Source: Bacteroidales bacterium
GTDB lineage: Bacteria; Bacteroidota; Bacteroidia; Bacteroidales; UBA7960
Direction of reading: 5' to 3'
DNA: 44,926 nt
Assembly: GCA_003559475.1 (NCBI GenBank)
Contig: PWLF01000060.1
Coordinates: forward strand, 1 to 44,926
Within the stretch, counting starts at the first letter, position 1, and each line of letters begins with the position of its first letter. Below the pieces are notes generated by a model. The model saw only the letters and a program-made list of their open reading frames with translations, made no database searches and had not been told where the DNA came from. Shown in pieces: positions 8,565 to 18,197 of the stretch. The translations under genes and the position numbers were made by a program.

Positions 8565-9818
8565 ATGAAAGTTCGTAGAGTAGTAGTCACAGGTTTGGGC
8601 GCAATAACTCCTTTGGGTAAAGATGTCCCCACATTATGGGATAATTTACTCAAAGGGGTTAGTGGAGCCGCACCCATAACCCATTTTGACGCATCAAAAT
8701 TTAAGTCGAAGTTCGCTTGCGAAGTCAAAAATTATGATCCAAAAGAATACTTTGACAGGAAAGAATTAAGAAAACATGACTTGTATTCACAATATGCATT
8801 GATTTCTACAGAAGAAGCTTTAAAAGATTCTAAAATTGATATAGAATCAATCGATTGTGAACGCACAGGTGTAATTTGGGGCAGTGGAATAGGAGGCCTT
8901 AATACATTTTTGGAAGAAATAATTAGCTTCGCAAAAGGAGATGGAACTCCTAGATTTAGTCCGTTTTTTATCCCTAAAATGATAGCAGATATTGCGGCTG
9001 GGCACATTTCTATAAAGTATGGATTTAAAGGTCCTAACTTTACAACTACTTCAGCTTGTGCATCATCAGCTAACTCTATAATAGACTCTTTTAACTATAT
9101 ACGCCTTAATAAGGCTGATATATTCGTTACAGGAGGCTCTGAGGCAGCTGTTAATCCTGCAGGAGTAGGTGGTTTTAATGCTATGCATGCAATGTCAGTT
9201 AGAAATGATGACCCTAAAACTGCATCACGACCATTTGATAAAGATCGCGATGGTTTTGTCTTAGGTGAAGGCGGAGGCTCAATTATTCTTGAAGAGTTAG
9301 AGCATGCAAAAAAACGCGGAGCTAAAATATATGCCGAAGTCGTTGGTGGTGGCTTATCAGCCGATGCACATCATATCACAAGCCCACACCCGGAAGGAGA
9401 AGGAGCTAGAAGTGTTATGAAATATGCATTACAAGATGCCGGATTGAAAATTGAAGATGTTGATCATATCAACACTCACGGTACATCTACACCTCTCGGA
9501 GATATTGCCGAACCCAAAGCTATTGTTAGCTTGTTTGGTGATCATGCATATAACATTAGTATTAATTCAACTAAATCCATGATAGGACATCTGTTGGGAG
9601 CTGCTGGTGCTGCTGAATCTATAGCTACAATACTATCAGTTAAAAATGATATTGTACCTCCTACAATTAATCATTTTAATCTTGACCCTAATATTGACCC
9701 TAAACTGGATTTTACTTTTAATGAAGCTAAAGAAAGAAATGTAAATGTTGCTTTAAGTAATACATTCGGCTTTGGAGGACATAATGCTTCTATCATATTT
9801 AAAAAGTATAAAGAATAA
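8565..9818 (+). CDS. fabF: Beta-ketoacyl-ACP synthase II
   Basis: VVVTGLGAITPLG, active-site SACASSANSI, NTHGTSTPLGD, NSTKSMIGHLLGAAGA, SNTFGFGGHNAS. Confidence 0.97.
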   Translation: MKVRRVVVTGLGAITPLGKDVPTLWDNLLKGVSGAAPITHFDASKFKSKFACEVKNYDPKEYFDRKELRKHDLYSQYALISTEEALKDSKIDIESIDCERTGVIWGSGIGGLNTFLEEIISFAKGDGTPRFSPFFIPKMIADIAAGHISIKYGFKGPNFTTTSACASSANSIIDSFNYIRLNKADIFVTGGSEAAVNPAGVGGFNAMHAMSVRNDDPKTASRPFDKDRDGFVLGEGGGSIILEELEHAKKRGAKIYAEVVGGGLSADAHHITSPHPEGEGARSVMKYALQDAGLKIEDVDHINTHGTSTPLGDIAEPKAIVSLFGDHAYNISINSTKSMIGHLLGAAGAAESIATILSVKNDIVPPTINHFNLDPNIDPKLDFTFNEAKERNVNVALSNTFGFGGHNASIIFKKYKE

Positions 9819-9848
9819 ACTAAACAAGATTGTAATATTAAAGTAGTT

Positions 9849-10574
9849 TTGATTTTACTTAAAAACTTGTTTATAAATAAAAATAAATCGGATAGCGAAA
9901 TAATAGATGTTATATATAACGTATTTGGCTTCAAACCGGTTAATATAGCACCATATAAATTGGCGTGCAAGCATAAATCTATAGCTCAACAAGAATATAA
10001 TGGATGTAAAGTAAGTAATGAAAGACTTGAATTCTTGGGTGATGCTATATTAGGAGCAGTAATAGCAGAATATCTTTTCAAAAAATTCCCCTATAGAGAA
10101 GAAGGATTCCTAACGGAAATAAGATCTAGAATTGTAAGTAGACAAAATTTAAATAATTTGTCTCAGAAACTAGAACTTAGTAGGATAATATTGTCCGCCA
10201 ATAAATGTCATAATAAAAATTCTATATCAGGCGATGCTTTCGAAGCTTTTATCGGTGCAATATATATCGATAAAGGTTTTGAGTTTGTAAAAAAAATTAT
10301 TATAAACAGAATAGTTAATTGTCATATTGATGTTGATGAGTTGGTAAAAACTGAAGTGAACTTTAAAAGTAAGCTTATTGAGTGGGGGCAAAAGAATAAA
10401 AAAAATATTAACTTCGTTTTAATTGATGAGATCGAACCCAATGGAAAATCAAAACTATACACAATTGAGGTTCAAATTGATAATGAATCTTTTGCGAAAG
10501 CATCAAACTACTCAATAAAAAGAGCTGAACAGGATGCAGCTGAGATAGCTTGTGGGAAGTTAATATGTCAATAG
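9849..10574 (+). CDS. rnc: Ribonuclease III
   Basis: NERLEFLGDAILGAVIAEYLF signature, SGDAFEAFIGAIYIDKG, C-terminal dsRBD; located after fabF. Confidence 0.95.
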   Translation: MILLKNLFINKNKSDSEIIDVIYNVFGFKPVNIAPYKLACKHKSIAQQEYNGCKVSNERLEFLGDAILGAVIAEYLFKKFPYREEGFLTEIRSRIVSRQNLNNLSQKLELSRIILSANKCHNKNSISGDAFEAFIGAIYIDKGFEFVKKIIINRIVNCHIDVDELVKTEVNFKSKLIEWGQKNKKNINFVLIDEIEPNGKSKLYTIEVQIDNESFAKASNYSIKRAEQDAAEIACGKLICQ

Positions 10575-10982
10575 TGGTATTCTCCATATTAATATTTTTA
10601 TTATCTCTTTAATAATTATTTCTTTCATAATAATTTTTGAAATTAAGTAACTTTTAAAACTTTCTAAGTCTTTTTTTCGTTGAATATTTTTACATAGATT
10701 ATTATTAATCTATGATGTTTTGTGATTTTATTGTTATATCATAATAAAACAATTAAATTCATTAATAGCTATAAAATAATTTTTTATATTTTTAGTATTA
10801 TTTTTTTTATATATTTGTATTCTAAAATGATTGTGCTACAAAACTTATTTAGTTAAAAAATCAATAATTTTAAATATGTTTATATGTTGATTGCTGTCAA
10901 GTATAAGTCAATATATATAATAAAAAATTTAAAGAATAGTTTTTTGAACTACATATCAAAAAAGATTAAAAAAAATCAACTA

Positions 10983-12206
10983 ATGAAAACTACTAAACTA
11001 TTAAAATTAAACTTTTTTATACCTATAATTTTAAGCATTATATTATTCTTGTTAAATAACCAGGTTTGTTTTTCAAGTAGTAATTTTGATTCGGATATAA
11101 CTATGCTAAGACAAGATAGGCAGAGTGTAGCTAGTGGAGAAAGACCAAAGGAAAGATCTCGACTAGCTAGATTTTTTAGTTTTGACTGGATAACCGGAGA
11201 GCCTGAGAGATCTAGAGCAGCTGAAGTTAGTTCAGCCAGAGCTCCTAGAGAAGCAGCTTCTAACACTCAAAGAAAAGAACCTTACAGAGACCAGTCAGCT
11301 TTTACAAGAAGTCAACCTGTTGAAACAAGCTCCTCTTTTTTTAGATTTGAATGGCTTTTTGGTTCACCGGAAGGCTCAAGAGCAGCTTCGGCAAGTCAAA
11401 GAACCAGCCCGGTAGAAGTTTCAGATCACTATAGCCCATCACAAACACGTAGTCGTGATGTTACTGAAATTGATGACAGAAGAAGAGCAAACGGAGCGAC
11501 TAGCCGCTCTGATGGTGATTTTATATATGGACGAGGTCAAAGATCATCTCTTAGAGCTGAAATGATGGAAAGTAGTATTTGGTTGCTTGGTATTTCTTTT
11601 GGCACAAGCCACTCTTTAACTGATATTGAACAAAATAAATATTTTGATATAACTAACCAACTAGATTATCAAATTAATAATTTTAATTATGCCGCCGGAG
11701 CCTTTACAAGATACCAGTCACTAAATTGGTTTGGCTTTAAAGGTGGAATTAATTATGCTAAAGTATCAGGAAGTAGTTTTAAAGATAATATAGAGTCGGA
11801 ACTCATAGATGATCTTGAATTAGATTTTGATAATATATTAGATTTTGAAAATGATTTATTTGAGTTTTATTTAAATCTAGAATATCACTCAATTTTACTA
11901 CAGGATCGAGCTTCAGATTTATATGTTTTTGCCGGAATAGCAGTCTTTTTTAATGATATTAGCCTGACTAAAGATGGTGGTCAACCGTTTTATCATGACG
12001 ATCTGGCTGAAGATTATGGCCTTGTTCAACCGGCTTTTCCGCTAGGATTTGGATATTCCTATACTACAGATAATGGTGTTAATATTGGATATGAAGCTGG
12101 ATGGAGATATACATTATTTCATCATCTTGATGGAGTTGACTTCCGTGATGAAAGACCTGATACTTACTTTTTTAACACTATCTCTATTTCTATTAGTTTG
12201 AATTAG
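10983..12206 (+). CDS. Outer-membrane beta-barrel-like protein with Arg/Ser-rich N-terminal region
   Basis: ATG at 10983 starts a signal-peptide-like segment (the track start at 10884 is an extension); C-terminal half has alternating aromatic strands ending FNTISISISLN. Confidence 0.6.
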   Translation: MKTTKLLKLNFFIPIILSIILFLLNNQVCFSSSNFDSDITMLRQDRQSVASGERPKERSRLARFFSFDWITGEPERSRAAEVSSARAPREAASNTQRKEPYRDQSAFTRSQPVETSSSFFRFEWLFGSPEGSRAASASQRTSPVEVSDHYSPSQTRSRDVTEIDDRRRANGATSRSDGDFIYGRGQRSSLRAEMMESSIWLLGISFGTSHSLTDIEQNKYFDITNQLDYQINNFNYAAGAFTRYQSLNWFGFKGGINYAKVSGSSFKDNIESELIDDLELDFDNILDFENDLFEFYLNLEYHSILLQDRASDLYVFAGIAVFFNDISLTKDGGQPFYHDDLAEDYGLVQPAFPLGFGYSYTTDNGVNIGYEAGWRYTLFHHLDGVDFRDERPDTYFFNTISISISLN

Positions 12207-12350
12207 AATTAAGCTTAATTTTTTAAGAATTAATTGAATCTTTAACTTTACAACTTTGCGTGTATAGTTAAGTGGCTTTTAATTAAAAAAATAGCATTAT
12301 CTAAAAGTGAATTAATGAACTAAATATCCTTTATTTTATATATTTTAAAC

Positions 12351-12358
12351 TATATTTG
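12351..12358 (+). promoter_or_regulatory. Putative Bacteroidota -7 promoter element (TAnnTTTG) for trxB
   Basis: TATATTTG 21 bp upstream of the trxB ATG. Confidence 0.5.
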
Positions 12359-12378
12359 TAAAAAAAATATATAAAAAT

Positions 12379-13311
12379 ATGAGTGAAGAAGTAAAGTGTT
12401 TAATTATAGGTTCGGGTCCTGCCGGATATACCGCAGCGATATATGCATCCAGAGCGGATTTAAAACCAGTATTATATCAAGGTTTACAACCGGGGGGGCA
12501 ACTGACAATTTCAACAGAAGTAGAAAATTTTCCGGGATATCCGGAAGGAGTTCAAGGTCCACAAATGATGGAAGATCTAAAAAAACAAGCAGTACGTTTT
12601 GGTACTGATGATCGTTTTGGAATGATAACAGAAGTAGACCTGTCCTCAAGACCTTTTAAAGCCATAGCCGACGATGGAAATCAAATATCTGCTAAAACTA
12701 TAATAATAGCAACTGGCGCATCTGCAAAATGGCTAGGACTTGAATCTGAAAATAAATTTAATGGTTTTGGGGTGTCCGCTTGTGCAACTTGTGACGGTTT
12801 TTTTTATAAAGGACACGATGTTGCTGTTATTGGCGGTGGAGATACTGCATGCGAAGAAGCTCTATATCTCTCAAAACTTTGCAACAAAGTCTTCCTCGTT
12901 CATAGAAGAGATGAACTTAGAGCCTCAAAAGCCCTCCAACATAATATTTTTAAAACAAAAAATATTATTATTGAATGGAATCATGTTTTGAAAGAAATTA
13001 CAGGTGATAAAACAGTTAATGGAGTTACATTGGAGAATGTTAATAATAAAGAAATAAAATCAATCCCAGTGGAAGGGGTGTTTATTGCAATAGGACATAA
13101 CCCAAACTCTGAATTGTTTAAAGGACAATTGGAATTAACCGATAGTGGATATATAAAAACAAAGCCTGATTCAACAAAAACATCTGTTGATGGTGTTTTT
13201 GCAGCCGGAGATGTGCAGGATAATGTGTTTCGCCAAGCTGTTACTGCTGCCGGATCAGGATGTATGGCAGCTATAGAAGCTGAAAAATTTTTAATGCAAA
13301 ATGAAAATTAA
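12379..13311 (+). CDS. trxB: Thioredoxin-disulfide reductase
   Basis: GSGPAGYTAAIYASRA, redox CATCDG, second GGGDTACEEA, GVFAAGDVQD. Confidence 0.97.
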   Translation: MSEEVKCLIIGSGPAGYTAAIYASRADLKPVLYQGLQPGGQLTISTEVENFPGYPEGVQGPQMMEDLKKQAVRFGTDDRFGMITEVDLSSRPFKAIADDGNQISAKTIIIATGASAKWLGLESENKFNGFGVSACATCDGFFYKGHDVAVIGGGDTACEEALYLSKLCNKVFLVHRRDELRASKALQHNIFKTKNIIIEWNHVLKEITGDKTVNGVTLENVNNKEIKSIPVEGVFIAIGHNPNSELFKGQLELTDSGYIKTKPDSTKTSVDGVFAAGDVQDNVFRQAVTAAGSGCMAAIEAEKFLMQNEN

Positions 13312-13325
13312 ATTTTTTGATTTTT

Positions 13326-14600
13326 TTATACCCCTTTCAATAAAGCATTACCTATAGAGCATTGCAAACATCGCTTTGGAACGCAATAATTTTTTTTCAA
13401 TTCAATTAAAGCTTGTGTGTCTGAAGCATTTTGTGGTTTAATGTTAGCTCTTTCCCACGTACTTATTATATGGTTATTCTCCGGTTTTAAAATTGATAAT
13501 AGCTCAATGGATTTTTCACATAAGCTCGTTCCGGATGTTTGTTTTCCATATAAGAATATAATAGGGGAGATAGTGTTAATTATAATATTTTCTATACACG
13601 AGTCTCCAAGATTTTTTTTCTTCAATGAGGTTTTTTTATCAAAAGTATAATGGTTGTCCCAATAATCTGATGCTGTAACTTGTAAAGCATCTTTTATAGT
13701 ATTGACTTTTTTGCTTTTTATCATTAACTCCCATAGACTTTCCGACTTGTTTATTAGTTGTGCAAATTGAGCTATTCGTATAGTCGGAAAATTTGGAGGT
13801 CTTAGTTTTGAAAATTTCCACAACGTTTGTTTAATAGGTGTTAAATTGTATTTTTTTCTTAAAAAACTGTATTCTTTATAAAGTTTTTGAGGGTAAATGT
13901 CACTGTAATTGTTTTTTAGTAAGCCTGCTTGCCCAAAAAGTAATGCCTCCAATTGAAAAATTTGCCCGCGATGTTTGCTTAATATTTTATAAGGCAAACT
14001 TTTAGCAAGCATTTCAAATCCGGTGCTGTTTTTTTTAAATCCAAAATTTTTGCTTATAAAGAAATATAAGGTGTCTTGCCAATGTTTATGAAAATAAATA
14101 TGATAGTGAAGCATTTCTTTTGTTTTATGCTCAAGCCTTTCAACCAAAAGCCTGTTAAGCCAACTCATTAATAAAATACTGCTTGTTTTTCCAATATCAT
14201 TTTGGCATGGTATTGTGTTTTTAGAAATCAAATAGTCCTGATATTTATAATAAAGTTTATTGTTAAAAAGATTCCTTATTTCAAGTGTAGGTATTTTTGA
14301 TAATAGTGTATCTTTATTATCAATATCATGGTTATAAACAACATGTAAAACAATATTGTTGTAGCTTTTGTCTTTATGATGTCCATGCTTGTACCAGTCG
14401 GATGAGTTGATATGTATTTCAATATTTCCAACCCACATTATTCCATCAATTTCAATTTTGCAGTTGGAAAAATCAGGTCCGGAATCGGTGTTAAGTTCTC
14501 CGGGGTATAAAATATTTACAAGCTGACCTTGTTTTGTGGCAATCTGATTAGTCTTTAATAATTTATTCTTCTATATATAGTGTAGAAATTCTTCTTTCAT
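13326..14600 (-). pseudogene. DUF2851 family protein, full-length frame interrupted by one in-frame TAG at codon 10 (14571-14573)
   Basis: Minus-strand ATG at 14600 gives MKEEFLHYI*KNKLLKTNQIATKQGQLVNILYPGELNTDSGPDFSNCKIEIDGIMWVGNIEIHINSSDWYKHGHH; the track ORF 13326..14438 is only the part after an internal Met. Confidence 0.75.
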
Positions 14601-14642
14601 AGCTAATTGGTTATTTTGGTTAATTAAGGGTTTTTAATTTTT

Positions 14643-15620
14643 TTATCTGTTTTGTTTTATATTAGATTTTTTTTTCCATTTATCTTTTTTGCTTTTAAGT
14701 TCTTTTTTATGTTTATCGCTGACTTCTTTTTCAACAAGTTTCATGAGGTCAGGTTGTCCTGCATTGATCCATGCCGTGTACCAATAGCTTCCTACGGTTT
14801 TAACAGCCAATCTCATTTGTTTTTCAACCATACCGTTCATATTTTCATGAAAAGCTTCTGAAAAGTCTCCGGAATATGGTCTAGTGTAGCTTTGTCCTCG
14901 CATCTCATGTGAGTATATTAAATCGGATGGCATATTATTGTACAATTTATCATAAATTAAGAATATATCTTCTACCTTTTTATGACTAATTTTTATGAGT
15001 TCCCATGCTTTGTCTAATGGAGATTCGATATATTCGGCTCTTCCGACAAAATAATCGTAATTATCGGCAAAAAGTTCAGGTAAACGACTTTCCCATAATG
15101 CATGTATCCCTTTTTGTTTATCCGTACGACCGTTATAATATAAAGTTGTGTGTAAAGGAGTGCATGCATCAGCGATATAATGACCGATATGTGCTGAATT
15201 GTATAAAATCATGTCAATATTTTTACTCTTGAATGCATTGGTTAATCTGTTCATAACTTCGTTTATATGCCATGGAATTACGCCATATTTTATTAGAGTG
15301 TCTTTGCTGAATTTTTTTTCTGCTTCTTCCCAATCTCTAGGTACAATTTCAAACGGATTATCTCCGTAGTAATCAATATCTATGTAATGCCTGGGCGCTT
15401 CATTTGGTATGGCATGAGCACGGCGATCAGGGTCTATTGACCTTTCTGTAATATATTCAATATGTTTACGATATAGAGGTAAGAGCTCGGGAGGTAAAGT
15501 AAAAACAGCTTTTCTGTTTATTATGCGATGTGCATGAAACCCAAATGGGGCTAAATTATTAGGTAATAATAAAAAAATAATTGATAGTATTACAATAGTT
15601 CTTTTGTTTTTTAAGGTCAT
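14643..15620 (-). CDS. Zinc-dependent phospholipase C / S1-P1 nuclease-like protein
   Basis: Signal peptide; WGFHAH-like FGFHAHRIINRKAV, NSAHIGHYIADACTPLHTT, GIHALWESRLPE metal-ligand His pattern. Confidence 0.8.
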   Translation of the reverse strand: MTLKNKRTIVILSIIFLLLPNNLAPFGFHAHRIINRKAVFTLPPELLPLYRKHIEYITERSIDPDRRAHAIPNEAPRHYIDIDYYGDNPFEIVPRDWEEAEKKFSKDTLIKYGVIPWHINEVMNRLTNAFKSKNIDMILYNSAHIGHYIADACTPLHTTLYYNGRTDKQKGIHALWESRLPELFADNYDYFVGRAEYIESPLDKAWELIKISHKKVEDIFLIYDKLYNNMPSDLIYSHEMRGQSYTRPYSGDFSEAFHENMNGMVEKQMRLAVKTVGSYWYTAWINAGQPDLMKLVEKEVSDKHKKELKSKKDKWKKKSNIKQNR

Positions 15621-15671
15621 GTTTGGGTTTTTTGAAGTTTAATAAATATTAAATTGTTATTTCATAGAAGG

Positions 15672-16412
15672 TTATATGTCTTTTTGGTTAATCAGAGTTG
15701 TGTTATTTTTTAAAACAGGAATTACATTAGTAATATTAGTACTCATACAGTAATCAATAACATTGTCAAGGTTTAAGTTTTTTAACCTGAAGTTATGAGC
15801 TGCTTTTTGAATATATTTTTTTGGATTATTTTTTGCTATTTCCCATATATCCATAGCCGCTTTAGTTGCATCACATTCGGTGTAAAATTTCCCGGTTGTA
15901 TTGATTATAATTTTATTAGCTAGTGCGCCTGCAAATAATGAGTCCTCAAGGCTGTAATGATTTTTCCATCCTGAGCAAAGTATTAAAACAGCCATGTCTT
16001 TTTTTATAATATACTGCGTTAATGCTTTTAAATTTACAAAAGCACCTATTACTACATTGTTGTTATCAGTAGCAGCAAGCTTTATAGTTTTTGTGCCATT
16101 TGTTGTATTCAAAACTAAATTTTTATCTTTAACCACATCTTTTGAAAAGTCATTTGGAGAATTGCCTAAATCAGCATAATCTAATATCTTGCCTTGACGC
16201 TCCCCGGCTATTAGATACCCTTTTTCTTTATATTCTAAACATTCGTCTTTATCAGATATTGCTACAATTTCTTTAGCTCCATTATCAAATGCTGCACAAA
16301 TAGATGAAGTAGCTCTAAATATGTCGGAAATAACTATTAACTTTTCTGTTTTGTCAAATAGGTTAAAAAGTTTAGGACTATAACATGTTTCAATATTTTT
16401 TTTAGCTTCCAT
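15672..16412 (-). CDS. 2-phosphosulfolactate phosphatase family (ComB-like)
   Basis: VISDIFRATSSICAAFDNGA, LIAGERQGKILDYADLGNSP, NTTNGTKTI, CSGWKNHYSLEDSLFAGAL. Confidence 0.88.
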   Translation of the reverse strand: MEAKKNIETCYSPKLFNLFDKTEKLIVISDIFRATSSICAAFDNGAKEIVAISDKDECLEYKEKGYLIAGERQGKILDYADLGNSPNDFSKDVVKDKNLVLNTTNGTKTIKLAATDNNNVVIGAFVNLKALTQYIIKKDMAVLILCSGWKNHYSLEDSLFAGALANKIIINTTGKFYTECDATKAAMDIWEIAKNNPKKYIQKAAHNFRLKNLNLDNVIDYCMSTNITNVIPVLKNNTTLINQKDI

Positions 16413-16469
16413 ATTCTAATTTGTAGCATTATCTTTTAAAGTATATTATAATAATTAAGCAAATTTTGT

Positions 16470-16517
16470 AAAAAAAAACTGTCCTGAATTCCGCTTATAT
16501 TCAGGACAGTTTTTTTA
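16470..16517 (-). terminator. Intrinsic terminator downstream of the LPP20-like gene
   Basis: AAAAAAACTGTCCTGAAT / ATTCAGGACAGTTTTTTT hairpin. Confidence 0.9.
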
Positions 16518-16530
16518 AATTAGGGATTAA

Positions 16531-17115
16531 TTAATATCTATCTCTCTCCATTCTATCCATTTCTTCATTAAAAGTGTCTTTAAATCTTTCATAGTCATAA
16601 TCAAGCCTAAGCCTGTCATCTCTTGAAATTCTATCATTCATTGCTCCAAGAATCTCTGTACCAACCAGTTCAATAGCTAAATAAGTTTTATAATTTCCAT
16701 CTGCCGTTCTGGTAAGTTCTTCACAAATTACTCTTGTACCTTGAAGTTTTTGATTAATAACTTCTCTTGATAATCCTTCATATCTTTGTGCATATTCTTG
16801 CCTGTTATCTACAGCAATATCCTGAACATAGTTGTCAATAACAGCTTTAATTGTAACTTCAATTTGTCCTGCAAGATCAGCTCTTGCATTACTTAAAGCC
16901 ATTCTCCTTGAGTTTGCTTGATTTGGACTTTCTGCTACTCCATTAGATCTGAAAAATTCATCATTTGAACGATATTCAGGCCCACTGCATAAAACTTCAA
17001 CACGAGTTTCTCCCTCAGGAGCAGTTGTCTCTTCTTTAGTGCGACATTGAGTAAATAATAAAACTCCACTTAGTAAAACTAAAGTAGTAATAGTTGATAA
17101 TCTTTGAATTTTCAT
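16531..17115 (-). CDS. LPP20-like lipoprotein
   Basis: Lipoprotein-type signal (LLFTQC), FRSNGVAESPNQANSRRMALSNARADLAGQIEVTIKAV pattern; 194 aa. Confidence 0.65.
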   Translation of the reverse strand: MKIQRLSTITTLVLLSGVLLFTQCRTKEETTAPEGETRVEVLCSGPEYRSNDEFFRSNGVAESPNQANSRRMALSNARADLAGQIEVTIKAVIDNYVQDIAVDNRQEYAQRYEGLSREVINQKLQGTRVICEELTRTADGNYKTYLAIELVGTEILGAMNDRISRDDRLRLDYDYERFKDTFNEEMDRMERDRY

Positions 17116-17191
17116 GACACTTAAATTTTAGTTAAAAATTTATTTAATTATAAAAAAATGTAATATTGTGCATATAAAGTTTATAACTGTA

Positions 17192-17199
17192 CAAAAATA
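17192..17199 (-). promoter_or_regulatory. Putative -7 element (TAnnTTTG) for the LPP20-like gene
   Basis: TATTTTTG on the minus strand 77 bp upstream of the start codon. Confidence 0.35.
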
Positions 17200-17401
17200 A
17201 AATAAATTTTTGAAAAACAGGTATTTTTTAATTAAATTGAATGCAAACTTTATGCCATTATTAATTTTCAAATAGGTAAAAAATAAAAATAACTTTAAAA
17301 CAGAATTCTTTATATAGGTTTTGCTTGATTTATAAATAGTGTTTTTTTATTTTTTTGATTGGGTGGATATAAAAAATATTTAAAAGTTTAATTATTATTA
17401 T

Positions 17402-17409
17402 TATATTTG
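17402..17409 (+). promoter_or_regulatory. Putative -7 element (TAnnTTTG) for the ORF at 17439
   Basis: TATATTTG 30 bp upstream of the start codon. Confidence 0.4.
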
Positions 17410-17438
17410 ATTAAAAATTTAATTAAAAATTAACTTCA

Positions 17439-18155
17439 ATGCCTCTTTTGATTAAAATAGTGTTTCTTTTTGCTTTAGTATTAATACAGGGGAATATTAT
17501 AAGTCAAAATAATCATGAAGTAATTTGTAAAAAAGATAGGGTTGTTATTTTTCCTGTTATTGACCAAGATGTAAAAATTCCTTTTCAGGCAAGAAGTTTA
17601 TTAGAAACTCAAATGAAAAACATGATAAATTTAAATGGCTTGAAAGCTGTTGAAGATGTATCATATTTTATAATGAAATCCAAGATAAATGCATTATCTC
17701 ATGAAATAACAGCTTCGAAACCTTATATGCATTCTGTAATACTAGACATTTCTTTTTATATTAAAGATAATTATTCAGGAGAAATTTTTGAAGTAATTTC
17801 AATAGAGGTTGAAGGGGAAGATAAAGTTGAAGAGCGTGCATATATAAGAGCAATAGGCGTTGTCAATCCTAGATCAGAACACTTTAAAACCTTTATGGAA
17901 AGTGCAAAAGATAAAATAATCAATTTTTATAATACAGAATGTGAGGCAGTTATATTAACCGCTCAGGATTTAATCGAGCAAAACAGAAACTGGGAAGCTG
18001 TTAGAGTATTAAATTCAATCCCAAACATTTCGGGAGAATGTTTCCAATTAGGTATGAAGTATGCTACAGATATAGGCCCGGTTATAACAAAAAAACCAAT
18101 TAAAAAAGAAGAAAAAGAAGATGAACTTGATCTTGATTTTGAAGAAATCAGGTAG
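17439..18155 (+). CDS. Exported protein of unknown function, divergent from the LPP20-like gene
   Basis: 238 aa ORF with N-terminal signal sequence and acidic C-terminal tail; no family recognised. Confidence 0.7.
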   Translation: MPLLIKIVFLFALVLIQGNIISQNNHEVICKKDRVVIFPVIDQDVKIPFQARSLLETQMKNMINLNGLKAVEDVSYFIMKSKINALSHEITASKPYMHSVILDISFYIKDNYSGEIFEVISIEVEGEDKVEERAYIRAIGVVNPRSEHFKTFMESAKDKIINFYNTECEAVILTAQDLIEQNRNWEAVRVLNSIPNISGECFQLGMKYATDIGPVITKKPIKKEEKEDELDLDFEEIR

Positions 18156-18197
18156 TATAATAAAATATAGTAATCATAAGTATATTCTTAAATAAAA

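Noticed and set aside
8288-9007. Minus-strand ORFs 8288..8503, 8522..8728 and 8732..9007
   Set aside because: Antisense shadows of acpP and fabF, whose sense frames carry unmistakable family motifs
12396-12991. ORFs 12396..12608, 12404..12649 and 12740..12991
   Set aside because: Overlap trxB in other frames or on the other strand with no recognisable motifs
14439-14642. Alternative genetic code (TAG read as an amino acid) to explain the DUF2851 stop
   Set aside because: TAG ends several other intact genes in the window at their expected C-termini
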